64,000 nucleotides of DNA from Atkinsonella hypoxylon (lineage: Eukaryota > Ascomycota > Sordariomycetes > Hypocreales > Clavicipitaceae), in NCBI GenBank assembly GCA_000729835.1, contig JFHB01000151.1, forward strand, positions 1 to 64,000. The letters are read 5' to 3'. This document shows positions 48,314-60,944 of this stretch, one piece after another (within the stretch, counting starts at the first letter, position 1; the number at the start of each line of letters is the position of its first letter). The notes under the pieces are model-generated. The model worked only from the letters and a program-made list of their open reading frames with translations. It made no database searches and had not been told where the DNA came from. The position numbers and the translations under genes are program-made.

Positions 48314-49200
48314 ACTTATACTTATTAGGGTTAAACTTATTATCCTTTAGAATAATAAAGGCTATAGTGCTCTTATAGATTGTAGAAGGAGGGAGAGTAA
48401 GTATAAAAGAGCTATTAGCCTAAGTTATATAATAAAGAGAAGAAGAGAGCGTAACCTCCTTTTCTATATAATTAGCAGTAAGTATATCCTTAAGAATAGT
48501 ATTATAGTAATTATATATATTTAAGAACTTATAGGTAAGAATAGTTTAGTAGGTAAGCTAGCTAAAGTAAGAGAGAATTAATATAGACTTAACTATAAAA
48601 CCTTAGTTAGTAAGTTTCTATATTTTAGTAAAGTAATACTATAGGTAAAGATACTTAGTAAAAAGGCTTAAATTCTAGATACAGCCTTTATACCTCTATA
48701 TATACAGTTAGTATTCTCTCCTTTAGCTAGAACAATAGTTATATAAGCTCTTCTTATAAAGGTTATTGCAATATAGTATATAAATGTCTTTAAGGATATT
48801 ACTATTAAATAACTCTAAGTTGTTTAAGTTCTTTTATATAAGGAAACTATAGATATAGCAGCAGTAAGGGACTAATAGCACTATAGAAGTAGGAGCAGTA
48901 AGGGCGCTAGCGCTAGCAATATAACTGCTAAAGTTCTAGATATACTTCTAGTTAGCAAAAGGATAAGCTATATATAAGTAAAGGGGCAGTGTACTTTAGG
49001 CTAATAAGATAATATTTTGCGATTTTAATTAGTAAGCTATTAGTAGTTAAATAAATTCTATTTAAATATATTAAAAAGAGGTTCTTTTACATTAAAAGGA
49101 GTAGTAGTAGCTATATAGTAAAGTAAGGAATTTTAGGAAACTACAATAGAATTATTTAGTTATAATATAGAGGTAAGATAAAATATAAAGGAGAAAGAAA
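48314..49200 (+). pseudogene. Gypsy-B#1 3' reading frame, second part, unknown function
   Basis: Continues in phase from 14615 after removal of copia B. About 295 more codons, helical and Gln/Leu/Lys-rich, ending in a Lys-rich run near 49195-49225. RIP stops are dense. A second plus-strand frame is also fairly open, so the exact frame is uncertain. No domain recognised. Confidence 0.3.
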
Positions 49201-49260
49201 AAGATAAAGAAAAAAAAAAGAAATTATTTATTTTTATATTAAAAATAGCTAAGGGCTAGT

Positions 49261-49380
49261 TATTAGTTTATTATACACTAAAGGGATAACAATAATAATA
49301 ACTGTTTGCAACCTACTAGCTATTAGTTTATTACGCACTAAAAGAATAGCACTAATAATAACTATTTACGCTCTATACCC
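49261..49380 (+). repeat. Two-copy 60-bp tandem repeat in the Gypsy-B#1 3' region
   Basis: Units 49261-49320 and 49321-49380 both begin TATTAGTTTATTA and share TAATAATAACT; the last dozen bases differ. Differences are partly RIP type. The remaining bases to 49995 hold no frame. Confidence 0.75.
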
Positions 49381-49997
49381 TTAACAACACCCCTTATATA
49401 TAGATAGATTATATATATCTAATAACTATTTACAACAGCAATAAGAACAAAAGAGAGAGAGTGCCTTTTAGTTAATAAAAGGGATTATTACGTAATAATT
49501 ACTTAGAACATAAGGAGACCTAAGGATATAGGCAGTTTACGCGCTAGTAATACTAGCATTACAGCTAGTGCCTATATAATATATAGATAATTAATAGCTG
49601 TATATAAAGAGCTATAAGGCAAAGGGGGGTAGAGAGGTTAATAGACCCTAGAAGGGTATAATTAAGTAAAAAGAGGCGTAATTAATCTATTATAGCGCAA
49701 CTAATAGGTTAGTTAGTAGAGTAATTAACAGCTGTTGCTAAGGTGCTATAGGCAATTAGAGGGAAGGGAGGTAGAGTAGATATCTATTTATATATTAGCC
49801 CTATAACACTACACTAATAATAAACAGTGCGTTAGTGCAGCAATAGAACAGCTAAAGTAAAGCGCTTAAGGATAAATATTATACCTCTATTTTTTTATAA
49901 GTAAATAATAGAGAAAATATAAAGAGGGAGTAAATAGAGAGTTAGCTGCTATCTACAGTACCTACTATAGACGTTAAAAGGGAGTGTTATAGGGCCT

Positions 49998-50015
49998 AGA
50001 AGGAGAAGGAGAGTA
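49998..50015 (+). promoter_or_regulatory. Gypsy-B#1 polypurine tract
   Basis: AGAAGGAGAAGGAGAG directly precedes the 3' LTR; the expected primer for plus-strand synthesis. Confidence 0.7.
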
Positions 50016-50338
50016 TATTATAGACTTAAGCCTTAGGCTTAGGTCTTTTAGTAGAGAGAGAACAGCAGAAAAGGGATAGAGATCTATATAGGTAAAGGGA
50101 TAGAAGTAAGCTATATTTATTTAGAGGTTACTTAGACTTTACTAGGCCCTAGAGAGAGAACCTTAGCTATAAAGTATATACTAAAAGGGGCTCCTAAGGG
50201 GATAGACCTACCTCTAGATATATAGTATAAGGGCATAGGGAGGCTTCTAGTTCCTTCTCTCTTCCTCCTTTCCTCCCTATAATTATAGTTCTTATTATAG
50301 ACGCTAGTTAGCAGCAGCCACTAGGTCAGTCCATTACA
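50016..50338 (+). repeat. Gypsy-B#1 3' LTR (323 bp)
   Basis: Starts TATTATAGAC (TGTTATAGAC before RIP) and ends CAGTCCATTACA. The last 60 bases are almost free of RIP. It abuts copia C at 50339; the expected 4-bp duplication there is GCTA, but the left partner is lost. Confidence 0.92.
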
Positions 50339-51361
50339 GCTAGCTCTAATAATAATTCTAGTAACCCTATAGCTTCTTCTTCCTATAAGAAGCTCCTAGA
50401 ATTAGCTGCTACTTAGCACGTTAGATTAGGGCATATAGGACTCCCTTTACTAAAGAAGACTGCTTCTATTACTAAAGGAATCCCTGATTTTTCGAAAATT
50501 AAGGAAAAGGATTTTAACTGCCTAGCTGGCAATTAAGCTAAAGCTGTTAAAAGACCTAGCAAGCGTGCTATTCCTAACCCCCCTAGATGTTTAGATATTA
50601 AAGAGGGAGATACCATTAAAATAGAGCCTATACTGCACAATAAAAGGCCCTTAGTTCTATTTCTAATTAATAGAAAATTACAGTATAAGTAGTCTTTTAA
50701 TCTAGCTAATAAAGAGAGTTCTACTCTTTATAGCTGTATTAGAAGCTTCTTTAAGGAATTAAAAAACTAGTATAACTGCTACCCTAAACACCTTCACTTT
50801 AATAGTAGTATATAAATTAATACTAGGTTAAAAGCTTAGCTATCTTCTAAGGGTATTTATTTTAGCACCTCTTGCCCCTATATTTACAAATAGAATAGGC
50901 TAATAGAGAGAGCTATAAGGGTACTTCTAGACCGTTTGCGTGCTACCCTACAGTGGTTACAATTACCTCTATATCTATAGTCTTATATCCTTCCTGCTAT
51001 AGTGGATTTAGTTAATACTACTGCGAATAGTACTAAACTACTAAGTCCTAAACAGCTATATCTAGCTAATTTAGAGCCTTCTAAGACCTATAAGCCTAAT
51101 TTTACTAAAATAAGGGCTATAGGCTCCTATTGCGAAGTTCTAATCCTATTAGAACAGAGATCTAGGTTGCAGAAGCTAGCTAAAAGAACTATTCCTAGTA
51201 GACTTTTAGCTACGCTAGGTTCTAATGTATATCTAATATACATCCTCTCTAAACGAGCTGTTATTAAGACTAGCTTTATTAAAATTATAGAAGGAATAGG
51301 CCCTATTTCTTAGGGCATCCCTAAGGTTCCTATTGGTTCTATAGTGGATAATCCTTTAGAG
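50339..51361 (+). pseudogene. int: Copia C integrase remnant
   Basis: Equivalent to copia A 20797-21821: the integrase zinc region, core and C-terminus. The two His and the first Cys of the zinc motif are present, but the last Cys reads Gly (GGC at 50528-50530), a change RIP cannot make. The stretch 51002-51313 is open for 103 codons. The AGAG at 51358-51361 is the Gypsy-B#3 target. Confidence 0.88.
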
Positions 51362-51684
51362 TGTAATGGACTGACTTAGTGGCTGCTGCTAACTAGCGTC
51401 TATAATAAGAACTATAATTATAGGGAGGAAAGGAGGAAGAGAGAAGGAACTAGAAGCTTCTCTATGCTCTTATGCTATATATCTAAGGGTAGGTCTATCC
51501 CCTTAGGAGCCCCTTTTAGTATATACTTTATAGCTAAGGTTCTCTCTCTAGGGCTTAGTAAAGTTTAAGTAACCTCTAAATAAATATAGCTTGCTCTTAT
51601 CCCTTTACCTATATAGATCTCTATCTCTCTTTTGCTGTTCTCCCTTTACTAAAAGACTTAAGCTTAAGGCTTAAGTCTATAATA
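51362..51684 (-). repeat. Gypsy-B#3 3' LTR (323 bp)
   Basis: Outer start TGTAATGGACTGACTTAGTG is nearly un-mutated. Inner end AAGTCTATAATA is changed. Confidence 0.92.
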
Positions 51685-52486
51685 TACTCTCTTTCTTCTC
51701 TTAAGCCCTATAACAATCCCTTTTATTGTTTATAGTAAGTGCTATAGATAGCAGCTAACTCCTTATCTACTCTCTCTTTACATTTTCTCTATTATTCTTT
51801 TATAAAAAAAATAGAGGTATAATATCTGCCTCTAGGCGCTTCGCTCTAGCTGTTTTATTACTGTACTAACGCACTATTTATTGTTAATATAGTGTTGTAA
51901 GGCTAATATATAAATAAATGTTTGCTCTACCTCCCTTCCCTCTAATTGCCTATAGCACTTTAGCAATAGCTATTAATTACCCTACTAACTAACCTATTAG
52001 TTGCGCTATATTAGGTTAATTACGCCCTCCCCCCTTAATTATACCCTTCTAGGGTCTATTAATCTCTTGCCTCCTTTTACCTTATAGCTCTCTATATATA
52101 GCTATTAATTATCTGCCTATTATATAGGCGCTAGCTGTAATGCTAGTGTTACTAGCGTATAAACTACTTATATCTCTAGGTTTTTTTGCGTTTAGAGCAA
52201 TTATTGTATAATAATCTCTCTTATTAACTAGAAGGCACTCTCTTTCTTTTATTCTTATTGTTATTATAAATAGTTATTAGTTATATATAACCTATTTATA
52301 TATAAAGGGTGTTATTAAAGGTGTAAAGCGTAAATAGTTATTATTAGTATTATACTCTTAGTGTATAATAAACTAATAGCTAGTAAGGTGTAAACAGTTA
52401 TTATTATTGTTATCCCTTTTGTATATAATAAACTAGTAGCTAGCTCTTAGCTATTTCTAATATAAAAATAAATAATTCCTCTTCTC

Positions 52487-54009
52487 TCTCCCTTACCTTT
52501 TTCTTCCTTCTTTATATTATATCTTACCTTTACATTATAAATAAATAATTCTATTGTTACTTCCTAAAATTCCCCCTTATACTATACAGCTACTACTGCT
52601 TCTTTTAATGTAAAAGAACTCTCTTCTATTGCCTTTAAATAGAATTTATCTAACTATAAGTAGCTAGCTAATTAAAACCGCAAAATATTATTCTACTAGC
52701 CTAGAGTATACTGCTTCTTTATTTATATATAGCTTATCCCCTTACTAACCTAGAATATATCTAGAACTTTAACAGCTATATTGCTAGTACTAGCGCCCCT
52801 ACTGCCCCTACTTCTACAGCACTAATAGTTCCTTATTGCTGCTATATCTACAGTTTCTTTATATAAGAGAACTTAAATAATTTAGAGCTATTTAATAGCA
52901 ATATCCTTAAAGACATTTATATACTATATTACAATAACCTTTATAAGAAGAGCTTATATAATTATTATTCTAGCTAAGGGAGAGAATACTAACTATATAT
53001 ATAGAAGTATAGAGGCTGCATCTAGAATCTAAGCCTTTTTACTAAGCATTCTTACTTATAGTATTACTTTACTAAAATATAGAAACTTATTAACTAAGGT
53101 TTTACAGTTAAGTTTATATTAATTCTCTCTTACTCTAGCTAGCTTACCTACTAAACTATTCTTACCTATAAGTTCTTAAATATATATAATTACTATAATA
53201 CTATTCTTAAGGATATACTTACTGCTAATTATATAGAAGAGAAAGTTATACTCTCTTCTTCTCTTTATTATATAACTTAAGCTAGTAGCTCTTTTATACC
53301 TACTTCTCTTCCTTCTATAATCTATAAAAGCACTATAGCCTCTATTATTCTAAAGAATAATAAGTTTAACTCTAATAAGTATAAGTATATCTCTATAGAT
53401 ATTAACAATAACTTTTTATTCTCTTTTATACTTACTACTACTACTACTATTACTATACCTTTATTATTACCTCTACCTATACTTACACCTTATTATATAC
53501 TACTAATCTTTACTACTGCTGCTCTTCTACTGCTATATAAAGCTTCTTTACTACTATATATTGTCCCTTTACTCTTATAGAATAACCTTAAGGTAATACA
53601 CTAGAAATATACCTACCTTTAGGTAGAGCTTAAAAGCTTAAACTACTTATAGCACTAATTGCTATCTATATTCCTAGAGTGTATAACCTTAATCTAGCTT
53701 ATTGCTCTTTTAGCCTTCTTTTTCTCTATTTTTCTCTCCTTTAAGACTATACCTTTATGCCTAAGGTATTAAGCTATTTAAGACATTATATCTTTACCTA
53801 TATCTACTAAAGTAAAGCTTTAATCTAGAGCGCTAGTTATATTCTTACCTACTCTAGCTTCTATACCTTCTGCTAGCGCTACTATTCTAGCTCTAGCTTC
53901 TATACTACTTTAGGGATACTATATAGTTCCTTTAGCTTCTATTCTATAACTACTTAAAGAGCAATAGAGCGCCTTCTAGGTAGTTATACCTTTATGCTAT
54001 AAGCACTAA
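52487..54009 (-). pseudogene. Gypsy-B#3 3' reading frame, unknown function
   Basis: The same region as 34254-35776 in Gypsy-B#2, preceded on minus by the A-rich tract (T-run at about 54035-54062). Same uncertainty of frame and strand. The 60-bp tandem repeat follows at about 52330-52450. Confidence 0.33.
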
Positions 54010-54148
54010 TGCCTTTTTACTACTTACTAAGAAATTTCTTTTATTTTATTTTTTTTTTTTTTATAGTTATATAGACCTTTATAAAGGGAAGTTTATTTTC
54101 TTTTGTTTTTAGTTAAAGGTAACTAAGTTATTATTAAAGTTTATATAA

Positions 54149-57100
54149 AATTTTACTATACTTTTACTAAGCTTATTATTAAATTAAGCGTTCTTTTACT
54201 ATAACTTAAATTAATTTAGTGCCTCTATATTAAGAAAGTTTTTTAGTAGTTTCTATATAAGCTAAATAAATTCTATTTACTTAATAAGCACTTAATAGTA
54301 TTTCCTTTAGCTTAAAGCGTTTTTAGTAAATAGAATTTTCTTTACTCTATATTCCTTAAGGGATAAATTAGTATTTATTGCAGTTAGCTTAAGATTAAGC
54401 CTTAAGTCTATTAGCTGCTAGAAAAGTAAAAGGTTTATTACTACTTACTTAATAAGGTTAATATAGAAAACTAGGTAAATTTCTAGTAAAATATTTAACT
54501 TTATAGTTAAAGGTATTAGTATATCTATAACTATATACTTTACTATAATCTAATTAAGCTTTTAACTTAAGCAGTTTATTTTAATATAATAGAGCATTAG
54601 CTAAACTAAGTTCTTTACTTTATACTATTCTACTAGTTTATAGCTTCTATTTAACTACTTTTACTGCCTTTACTAAGTAAAGTTAATTATAGCTTAAGTA
54701 ATATTTATACTTTTCTATAGCTATTTAAGAAACACTAAAGCCTACCCTTTATATAAGACTTAGGACTTCTTTTTATCTATAAGCTTTTAAATAAGGTCTA
54801 TATTATACCTATATATTGCTTAGTTTAAACTTATACTAGTTACTAAGGAATTTCTATTGTTAATAGCTAGCTAATATATAAGAAGATATTTAGGCTAGTT
54901 AAACTGTAAAAAGGTAACTATAACCTATAGAATTACTTATACTTTCTAATTAACTCTCTTTATTCTACTGTTTATTTATAAGTAATAGAATATAAATAGT
55001 AATTATTTAATTCTAATAAGGCAATAGAGAGTAGTTTAAAAGGTACTTAACTAATTTAAACTATAGTTAAAGATAATTTATTTTAAGAACCTATAAAACT
55101 ACTACTAATAATACTTAAACTACTAGGTATATTCCTTTACCTCTATAGAGGTTATTGCCTTTAACTATATATACTTTAAAAGTTAATTAGTAATAACTAT
55201 TAAGTAAGAGAGTATAGCTTAGTTTAGCGCTAGTAAATCTATTATAAAATCTATAGAGATCTATAACTAATACCTATTTAGCGCTAAAATAGGTTATAAG
55301 AGGCCTTACTATAACCTCTTACTCTTTTAGCTGCTGTAATAGTAGCAGTTTTAAACGTACTAAGCAATATCTTAGAACAGCTTATTTTAGTAATAGTTAT
55401 ATATTAATACCTAAAATATAGTATTCTATTCTAGGTAGCCTAATATTAGCGACTTATATATTCTATATATTAATATAGTAGTTAATAGTTTATACTTAAG
55501 GACCTAAAGGTAGCTCTAGTAAACTAGTGCTCTTTATATATTAAGAGTGTAGTTTATAATTTATTCTTATGTTTTTACCTTTAATAAGAACCTTCTCTCT
55601 CTCTTTTAAACTATATTTAACTTTATTAGGTATACTAAGTCTTTTTATACTTCTTAGTTCTATAGGCTCTATAAGTATTTATTTAGAAATAGCGTTATTC
55701 TAGCTAGTACCTATAAAGCTATAGTTAGTTAACTTTCTAGCGTTACTTTACTAGCTATTTCTACCTTAATATTCTCTATAACCTCCTCTTTCTCTTTATC
55801 TCTATAGAGAGTGCTAAGGCAGCTAATAGAGAGAGGCTAAAGAACTTAGCCTATCTATAGTATTACTCTATCTTAATTCTACTCTTATTATAATAATACA
55901 TTTAATTGCTCTACTTATAGCCCTAAGTAGTATTATAGGTAGTAGTTAAAGAGAGAGAGAAGCTCTACCTACTTAGCTTAACGCTTAAAGATCTCTTATA
56001 AAGATATAAAGTATTCTAGATTCTTATAGTCTATAAGGATTTGTTAAAAATAAGCTACCCTGTATAGCCTATTTTTTATGCCTACTAGTTGCTCTATCAC
56101 GTGACCCTCATTAGGTCTTGTTACGTTGATTTTTAGTAGAGATATTGCTGTTACTAGATGCGAAACATCTAGAATCGACTAGGGCAAAGTTGCCTAACCT
56201 ATAGTTAACTTTAACTGCGATTTTCTCTACAACTAGCAATAGTAGAAATTCAAGAAGTATACTATTTAAAAGCTAAGAATTAGGGCTATTTAATAGTATA
56301 ATTGTTAGATAGAGTTGCTTATAAGGGTTGCTTATTATTAGTGGAATTTGTTAAATTGTGCACGTAAGCGTCTCGTTTGTATAGCTGTAAGTTAATTTTT
56401 TTGTTTTTATATAGTAAATCTTTTTGCGGAAATTATAAAGTAGCCTACAAGCCCCTTCTAGTGACTACAGCCTGCCGATATAGTTAGTAGGTCTATAAGG
56501 GACTGGAAAGATTCGAGATCCTACCCTTACTGTTCGTTACAGCGCTCTCAATATAAAGATACCACTATTACAGTTATCTATTGCCTCTACGTGATCTATA
56601 CTATACACTACAGCTTGATTTAAGCCGCTACTGCTTCTACTACGTGATAATTGCTAGGAGCAATTACAGGTGCTAAATCTAAGAGACCACTACCCTCTTA
56701 GATATCTAGTCCTGTAATCCCTATTATTTTCATTAGGATTGTAAAGGGATACACTACTCTCTATAACTCTACTGCTTAGGCTTTAAGGCAAGATATTATT
56801 GCTAAGAGTTCCTTATTATAAATAGTATAGTTACATTAAGCTAGAGATAACCTAGCTAAATAGTATGCTATAAGCTGCAGTATACTAGCTTTATTATATT
56901 AGGATAAACAGCTACTAAGGGCCTCTTTTAAGCAATTAGCCTTTACTACTATATTCTTCTTAGGGTTCTACTAGGCTAAGACTAGGTATAAGGTAAAGGC
57001 CTCCTTAAGCCTTATAAATAACCTTTTATATTTCTCTATTTACTAGAATAGAACTCTCTTCTTTATTAAGTTAACTAAAGGCTTTATAATATTTAAGAAA

Positions 57101-59771
57101 TCTAATATAAAGTTATAGTAAAAGTTTATAAATCTAAGGAAGCTTTATACCTCTTATAACCTAGTAGAAGCTTACTACTTCTAAATAGCTGCAATCTTCT
57201 TTAGATCTAAGTGTATCTCCCTTCTTACTATAACTATAAAGCTAAGGTATTTAACTTTAGTTATAGTAAAGCAGTATTTCTTAAGATCTAAGTGTAGCTC
57301 TACTAACTATAACTTTTCTAGGATCCTTTATACTTTATATATATAGTTTTTCCTAGAACCTTTAGTGTAAATAAGGATATTATCTAGATAAGCAGTTATA
57401 TAATCTTTAAGGGCCTCTTCTAGTACACTATTAATATATTATTAAAATATAGCTAAAGCCTTTACTAACCTAAAGAGGTAAACTAGCTATTTAAAGAGGC
57501 TAAACTAGGTATAAAACGCTATAAGGTACTCTTTACTGTTTACTATCTAGATTCTATAAAAGGCTAACTATATATTTAGTTTAGTAAACTAATATACCTT
57601 TAATAACAACTTAAGTGTTTTCTTTATTAAGAGAAGTAAGTAATAGTTCTATTCTATAATCTTATTAAGAGCTTAATAATTAATATAAAATTACTATTCT
57701 TTACTTAGCTTTTTAGCTAAAAGAATAAGTACTACTGCTAAGAAAAAGCTAGCTTAGATCTATTCTTTATTTATTAGGTTTATTATCTATTTCTTAATTT
57801 CTAATAAATAGTTCTATAGTATATTATATAGTAAAGCTTATAGTAGTAATAGTAAGAAGCTATTTAGCTGCTGTTTTAGCTTAATATAGTAATTTAGCCT
57901 CTCTTTATATAGTAAAAGGCCTTAGGCCTTCTTTTCTTTAAAAAGATTATAAAAGTTCTTTAATTTAAGTAGCAGTATTAGTAGATTAAGGCCTTTTAGG
58001 GATATTTATATTAATAATATAGAGGTAATTTCCTAAAGGCTTATAGCAATAAAATATATAGTAACCTCTTAGCTCTTACTCTATTTTATTAAGGCGCTAT
58101 AAACTGCTGCTAATATTAGTTTTATTAGGTTCTTAACGTCCTAAGCTTTTACTGCTTAAATTATAAGGCCTTTACCCTTACTTACTAATAGGCTTTAGCT
58201 AGTAGCATTAAGGATAATTCTATTATAGGCTAACTATAGGCTCCTAAAGATATAATCTTAGGTTAAGCCTAAGATTATATAGGCTACTACTAGAAAGACT
58301 TAGCTATTAATATCTACTTATAAGTAAACTAAAGAAGTAATTAAGGCGCTTCTTTAGTAGCTATTATAGAACTACTATTTAACCTTTACTACTATTTATA
58401 CTATTCTTTTATATAGTAATAGAACCTACTTTAGGCTAAAGTATTACGCTAAACTCTTACTTATTGCAGTAAAGTAGTTATACCTATTATTTATCTATAT
58501 ATTATAGAATAATAGTTAGTTAAAGAGTATAGAGATAAAGAATAGTAATATATTTATTTTTTTAGTTATCTCTCTATATTCTTCTTTTAGCTACTTATTA
58601 AGTAGAGGTTATTATATTATTTATATTGCCTTTACCTTTATACTAAGCTTAAGGCTAAAGGTAAGCCTTTTTCTAACTTATTAAAGTTCTTCTTCTATAT
58701 ATTATTTATTACTACTACCTATATATTAGTTAACTCTAGCTTATATTCTACTAGCTACTATTTATATTCTTAAATATAGTATTAAAACAACTTATACTAA
58801 AGGTATTACCTCTTTTAGCAGTATTTTTTAAGTTTAGCTTTAAATACCTACTTTACTTATAAAGTATCCTTATTTAGTTATCTTACTCTAGATTTCTTTA
58901 CGCTCTCTTTCTATCTCTATTAAGTTCTTATAGTATTAACTTTAGTTATCTTAGTGTTATTATTCTAGAGCTCTTTAGAGCTAGAGCTATATTTTAGCTA
59001 GTGTTATTCCTTAATGCAATATAACTTAAGGTTTAATATAATACTACAGTAGCGCTTTACTGCTTAAAGGTAGTTATAATAGAGAATATCTCTCTCTATA
59101 CTGTAATCCTTTATTTCCTTATTAAGTGCTATTTATAACTTAGCTAACTTTATACTATTATTCTAGTTAGCTCTTTCTACTAATGTAATTTTCTCCTTAA
59201 AATAAATATAGAACTTTATAAACTACTTATTATTACTCTATTAAAGCTAATTAAGCTTAATTAAGGCTTAGTTTTATTAGTAAGAATCTATAAAGACTAA
59301 TTCTAAGTAATTAAGAAACCTCTATATATTATATTTCTTTACTTTACCTACTTTATAATAGGTAGCTACTCTTTACTAAACCTTAAGCAATAAGCTTTAG
59401 TATAAATAGTACTACTAGTTCTATATTATACCTATAAAGGCACTATTAGCTTAAAGCTTTTAGGTAATTACTATTTACTAGGCCTAAAAGCTCTATTTAT
59501 TTCTATTATAAGGGTTTACTATAGGTAGAAGCTTCTATTTAGGTTCCTCTAGCTGCTAGCTTACTGTAGCTTAAAGCTACTCTTCTTTCTATATATAGTC
59601 TATTATAAAGCGTTATAGTTCCTTTATCTATAGAGATTAGCTCTTAACTAATTTATAAAGTACTACAATTTTTACTGCTTCTTAGCTAATTTCTACTATA
59701 TTTTTCTCTACCTCTCTATAGAGGTTAAAAGAGTGCTTAAGCTAACTAGCTAGGCCTTTATTGCTATAACT
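54149..59771 (-). pseudogene. gag-pol: Gypsy-B#3 Gag-Pol remnant, split by a solo copia LTR
   Basis: Gag from about 59771, RT at about 57210-57980, RNase H interrupted at 56736-56740 by the solo LTR and continuing below 56041, then integrase and chromodomain to about 54149. The positions come from alignment with Gypsy-B#1. RIP stops throughout. Confidence 0.8.
56042..56735 (+). repeat. Solo copia LTR in Gypsy-B#3 (694 bp)
   Basis: A complete copia LTR with no internal sequence, flanked by GGATT (56037-56041 and 56736-56740). The intact duplication shows a whole element inserted and was then reduced by recombination between its LTRs. Both ends are only weakly RIP-changed (TCACGTGA and the ATCGACTAGG stretch are kept). 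Confidence 0.93.
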
Positions 59772-59819
59772 AAACAATATTATTCTTACTAGTGTTCTAT
59801 CTATAGAATAATTATAGTA

Positions 59820-60142
59820 TATAATAAACTAACCTAGTAGCTACTGCTAACTAGTGTTTATAATAAGAACTATAATTATAGAGAGAAAAGAAGGAAGAAA
59901 GAAGGAACTAGAAGCTTCTTTATGCCCTTATACTATATATTTAGAGGTAGGTTTATCCTCTTAGGAGCCCCTTTTAGTATATACTTTATAGCTAAGGTTC
60001 TCTCTCTAGAGCTTAGTAAAGTTTAGGTAACCTCTAGATAAATGCAGCTTGCTTCTATCCCTTTACCTATATAGATCTCTGTCCCTCTCCTGCTGTCCTC
60101 TCTCTACTGAAAGACCCAAGCCTAAGGCTTGAGTCTATAACA
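59820..60142 (-). repeat. Gypsy-B#3 5' LTR (323 bp)
   Basis: Inner start TATAATAAACTAACC is RIP-changed. Outer end CTGTCCCTCTCCTGCTGTCC to GAGTCTATAACA is not. Confidence 0.92.
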
Positions 60143-60146
60143 AGAG

Positions 60147-60944
60147 GGAGAAATCGATGAATTAGTGGATAATTATACCCCTAAGTATCCTTATTCTAGT
60201 CATCTAGATGTGCTGAATTATCCACTAGAACCTGTAGATCAAGCTCTTCTACCAAGCAACCCTATAGAAGCTGTAGAGGCCCCTAAAGCCCCTATATCTA
60301 TAGAAGCTCCTTCTACAGAAGCACCTATAGAAGCTACTATAGAAGCTGAAGCTGAACCTGTTGATGCTGATACTATAGATCTAGATAGAGATATATTTTC
60401 CTTAATTAAGGATCTATGCTTTAAGGCAAGGACTAAAGCAGCTATTACTTCTAATAGTAATAAGGATGAACTTCCTAACACATAGAAGCAAGCCCTAAAA
60501 AGCTCTGCTAAGCAGCATTAGATAGAAGCTACCTATAGCGAATTTAAACAGCTATTAGCTACTAGAACCTTTAAATTTATAGGGAAAGACTAAGTACCTA
60601 AGGGCCAAAGAGTTCTAAAGAATAGGCTTATTTATAGGCTTAAAAAGGATAAAGAAAATAATCCTATTAAATATAAGGCCCGCCTTATTGCTAAGGGATT
60701 TATGCAAATAGAAGGTTAAGATTACCTAGAGACCTTTGCTGCAACTAGTATTCCTCCTAGCTAGCGTATATTATTAGCTCTTGCAGCTTTTAATAACTGG
60801 GAAGTTAAGCAAATCGACTTTATAGGAGCGTTTTTAAATAGTAAACTAAAGGAAGCTATTTATATGGAAATCCCAGATGGATTCGTTGAATTTGCAGAAG
60901 CAACGCTATCAGTAGCTAAGCTACTAAAAAGCTATAATTACAAG
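60147..60944 (+). pseudogene. pol: Copia C Pol remnant: linker and RT N-terminus
   Basis: Continues from 51361. The Pro/Glu/Ala-rich linker 60165-60485 is open and carries a few more residues than in copia A (an extra Ser/Thr/Pro block near 60310). The RT start follows, with Trp kept in the Asn-Trp-Glu-Val motif near 60797, where copia A has a stop. Ends at the ACAAG target (60940-60944) of the solo LTR. Confidence 0.88.

Larger units (their letters stand above)
9219..50338 (+). mobile_element. Gypsy-B#1: chromodomain gypsy element, 5' truncated, split by copia B
   Basis: Two pieces, 9219-14615 and 48309-50338, join exactly once copia B and its GATAT duplication are removed. Together with the missing first 673 bases this gives about 8.1 kb, the length of the complete copies #2 and #3. 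The 5' LTR and leader are gone; the 3' LTR (50016-50338) is complete and ends directly against copia C. Order: gag with a CCHC knuckle, protease, RT, RNase H, integrase, chromodomain, A-rich tract, a long 3' region, polypurine tract, LTR. Very heavily RIP-mutated except at the outer end of its 3' LTR. Confidence 0.9.
51362..60142 (-). mobile_element. Gypsy-B#3: full-length gypsy element with a solo copia LTR inside
   Basis: 8781 bp flanked by AGAG (51358-51361 and 60143-60146). It is about 8082 bp without the solo LTR and its duplication, matching Gypsy-B#2. LTRs 51362-51684 and 59820-60142 are both 323 bp. Minus strand. Interior heavily RIP-changed. Confidence 0.94.
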
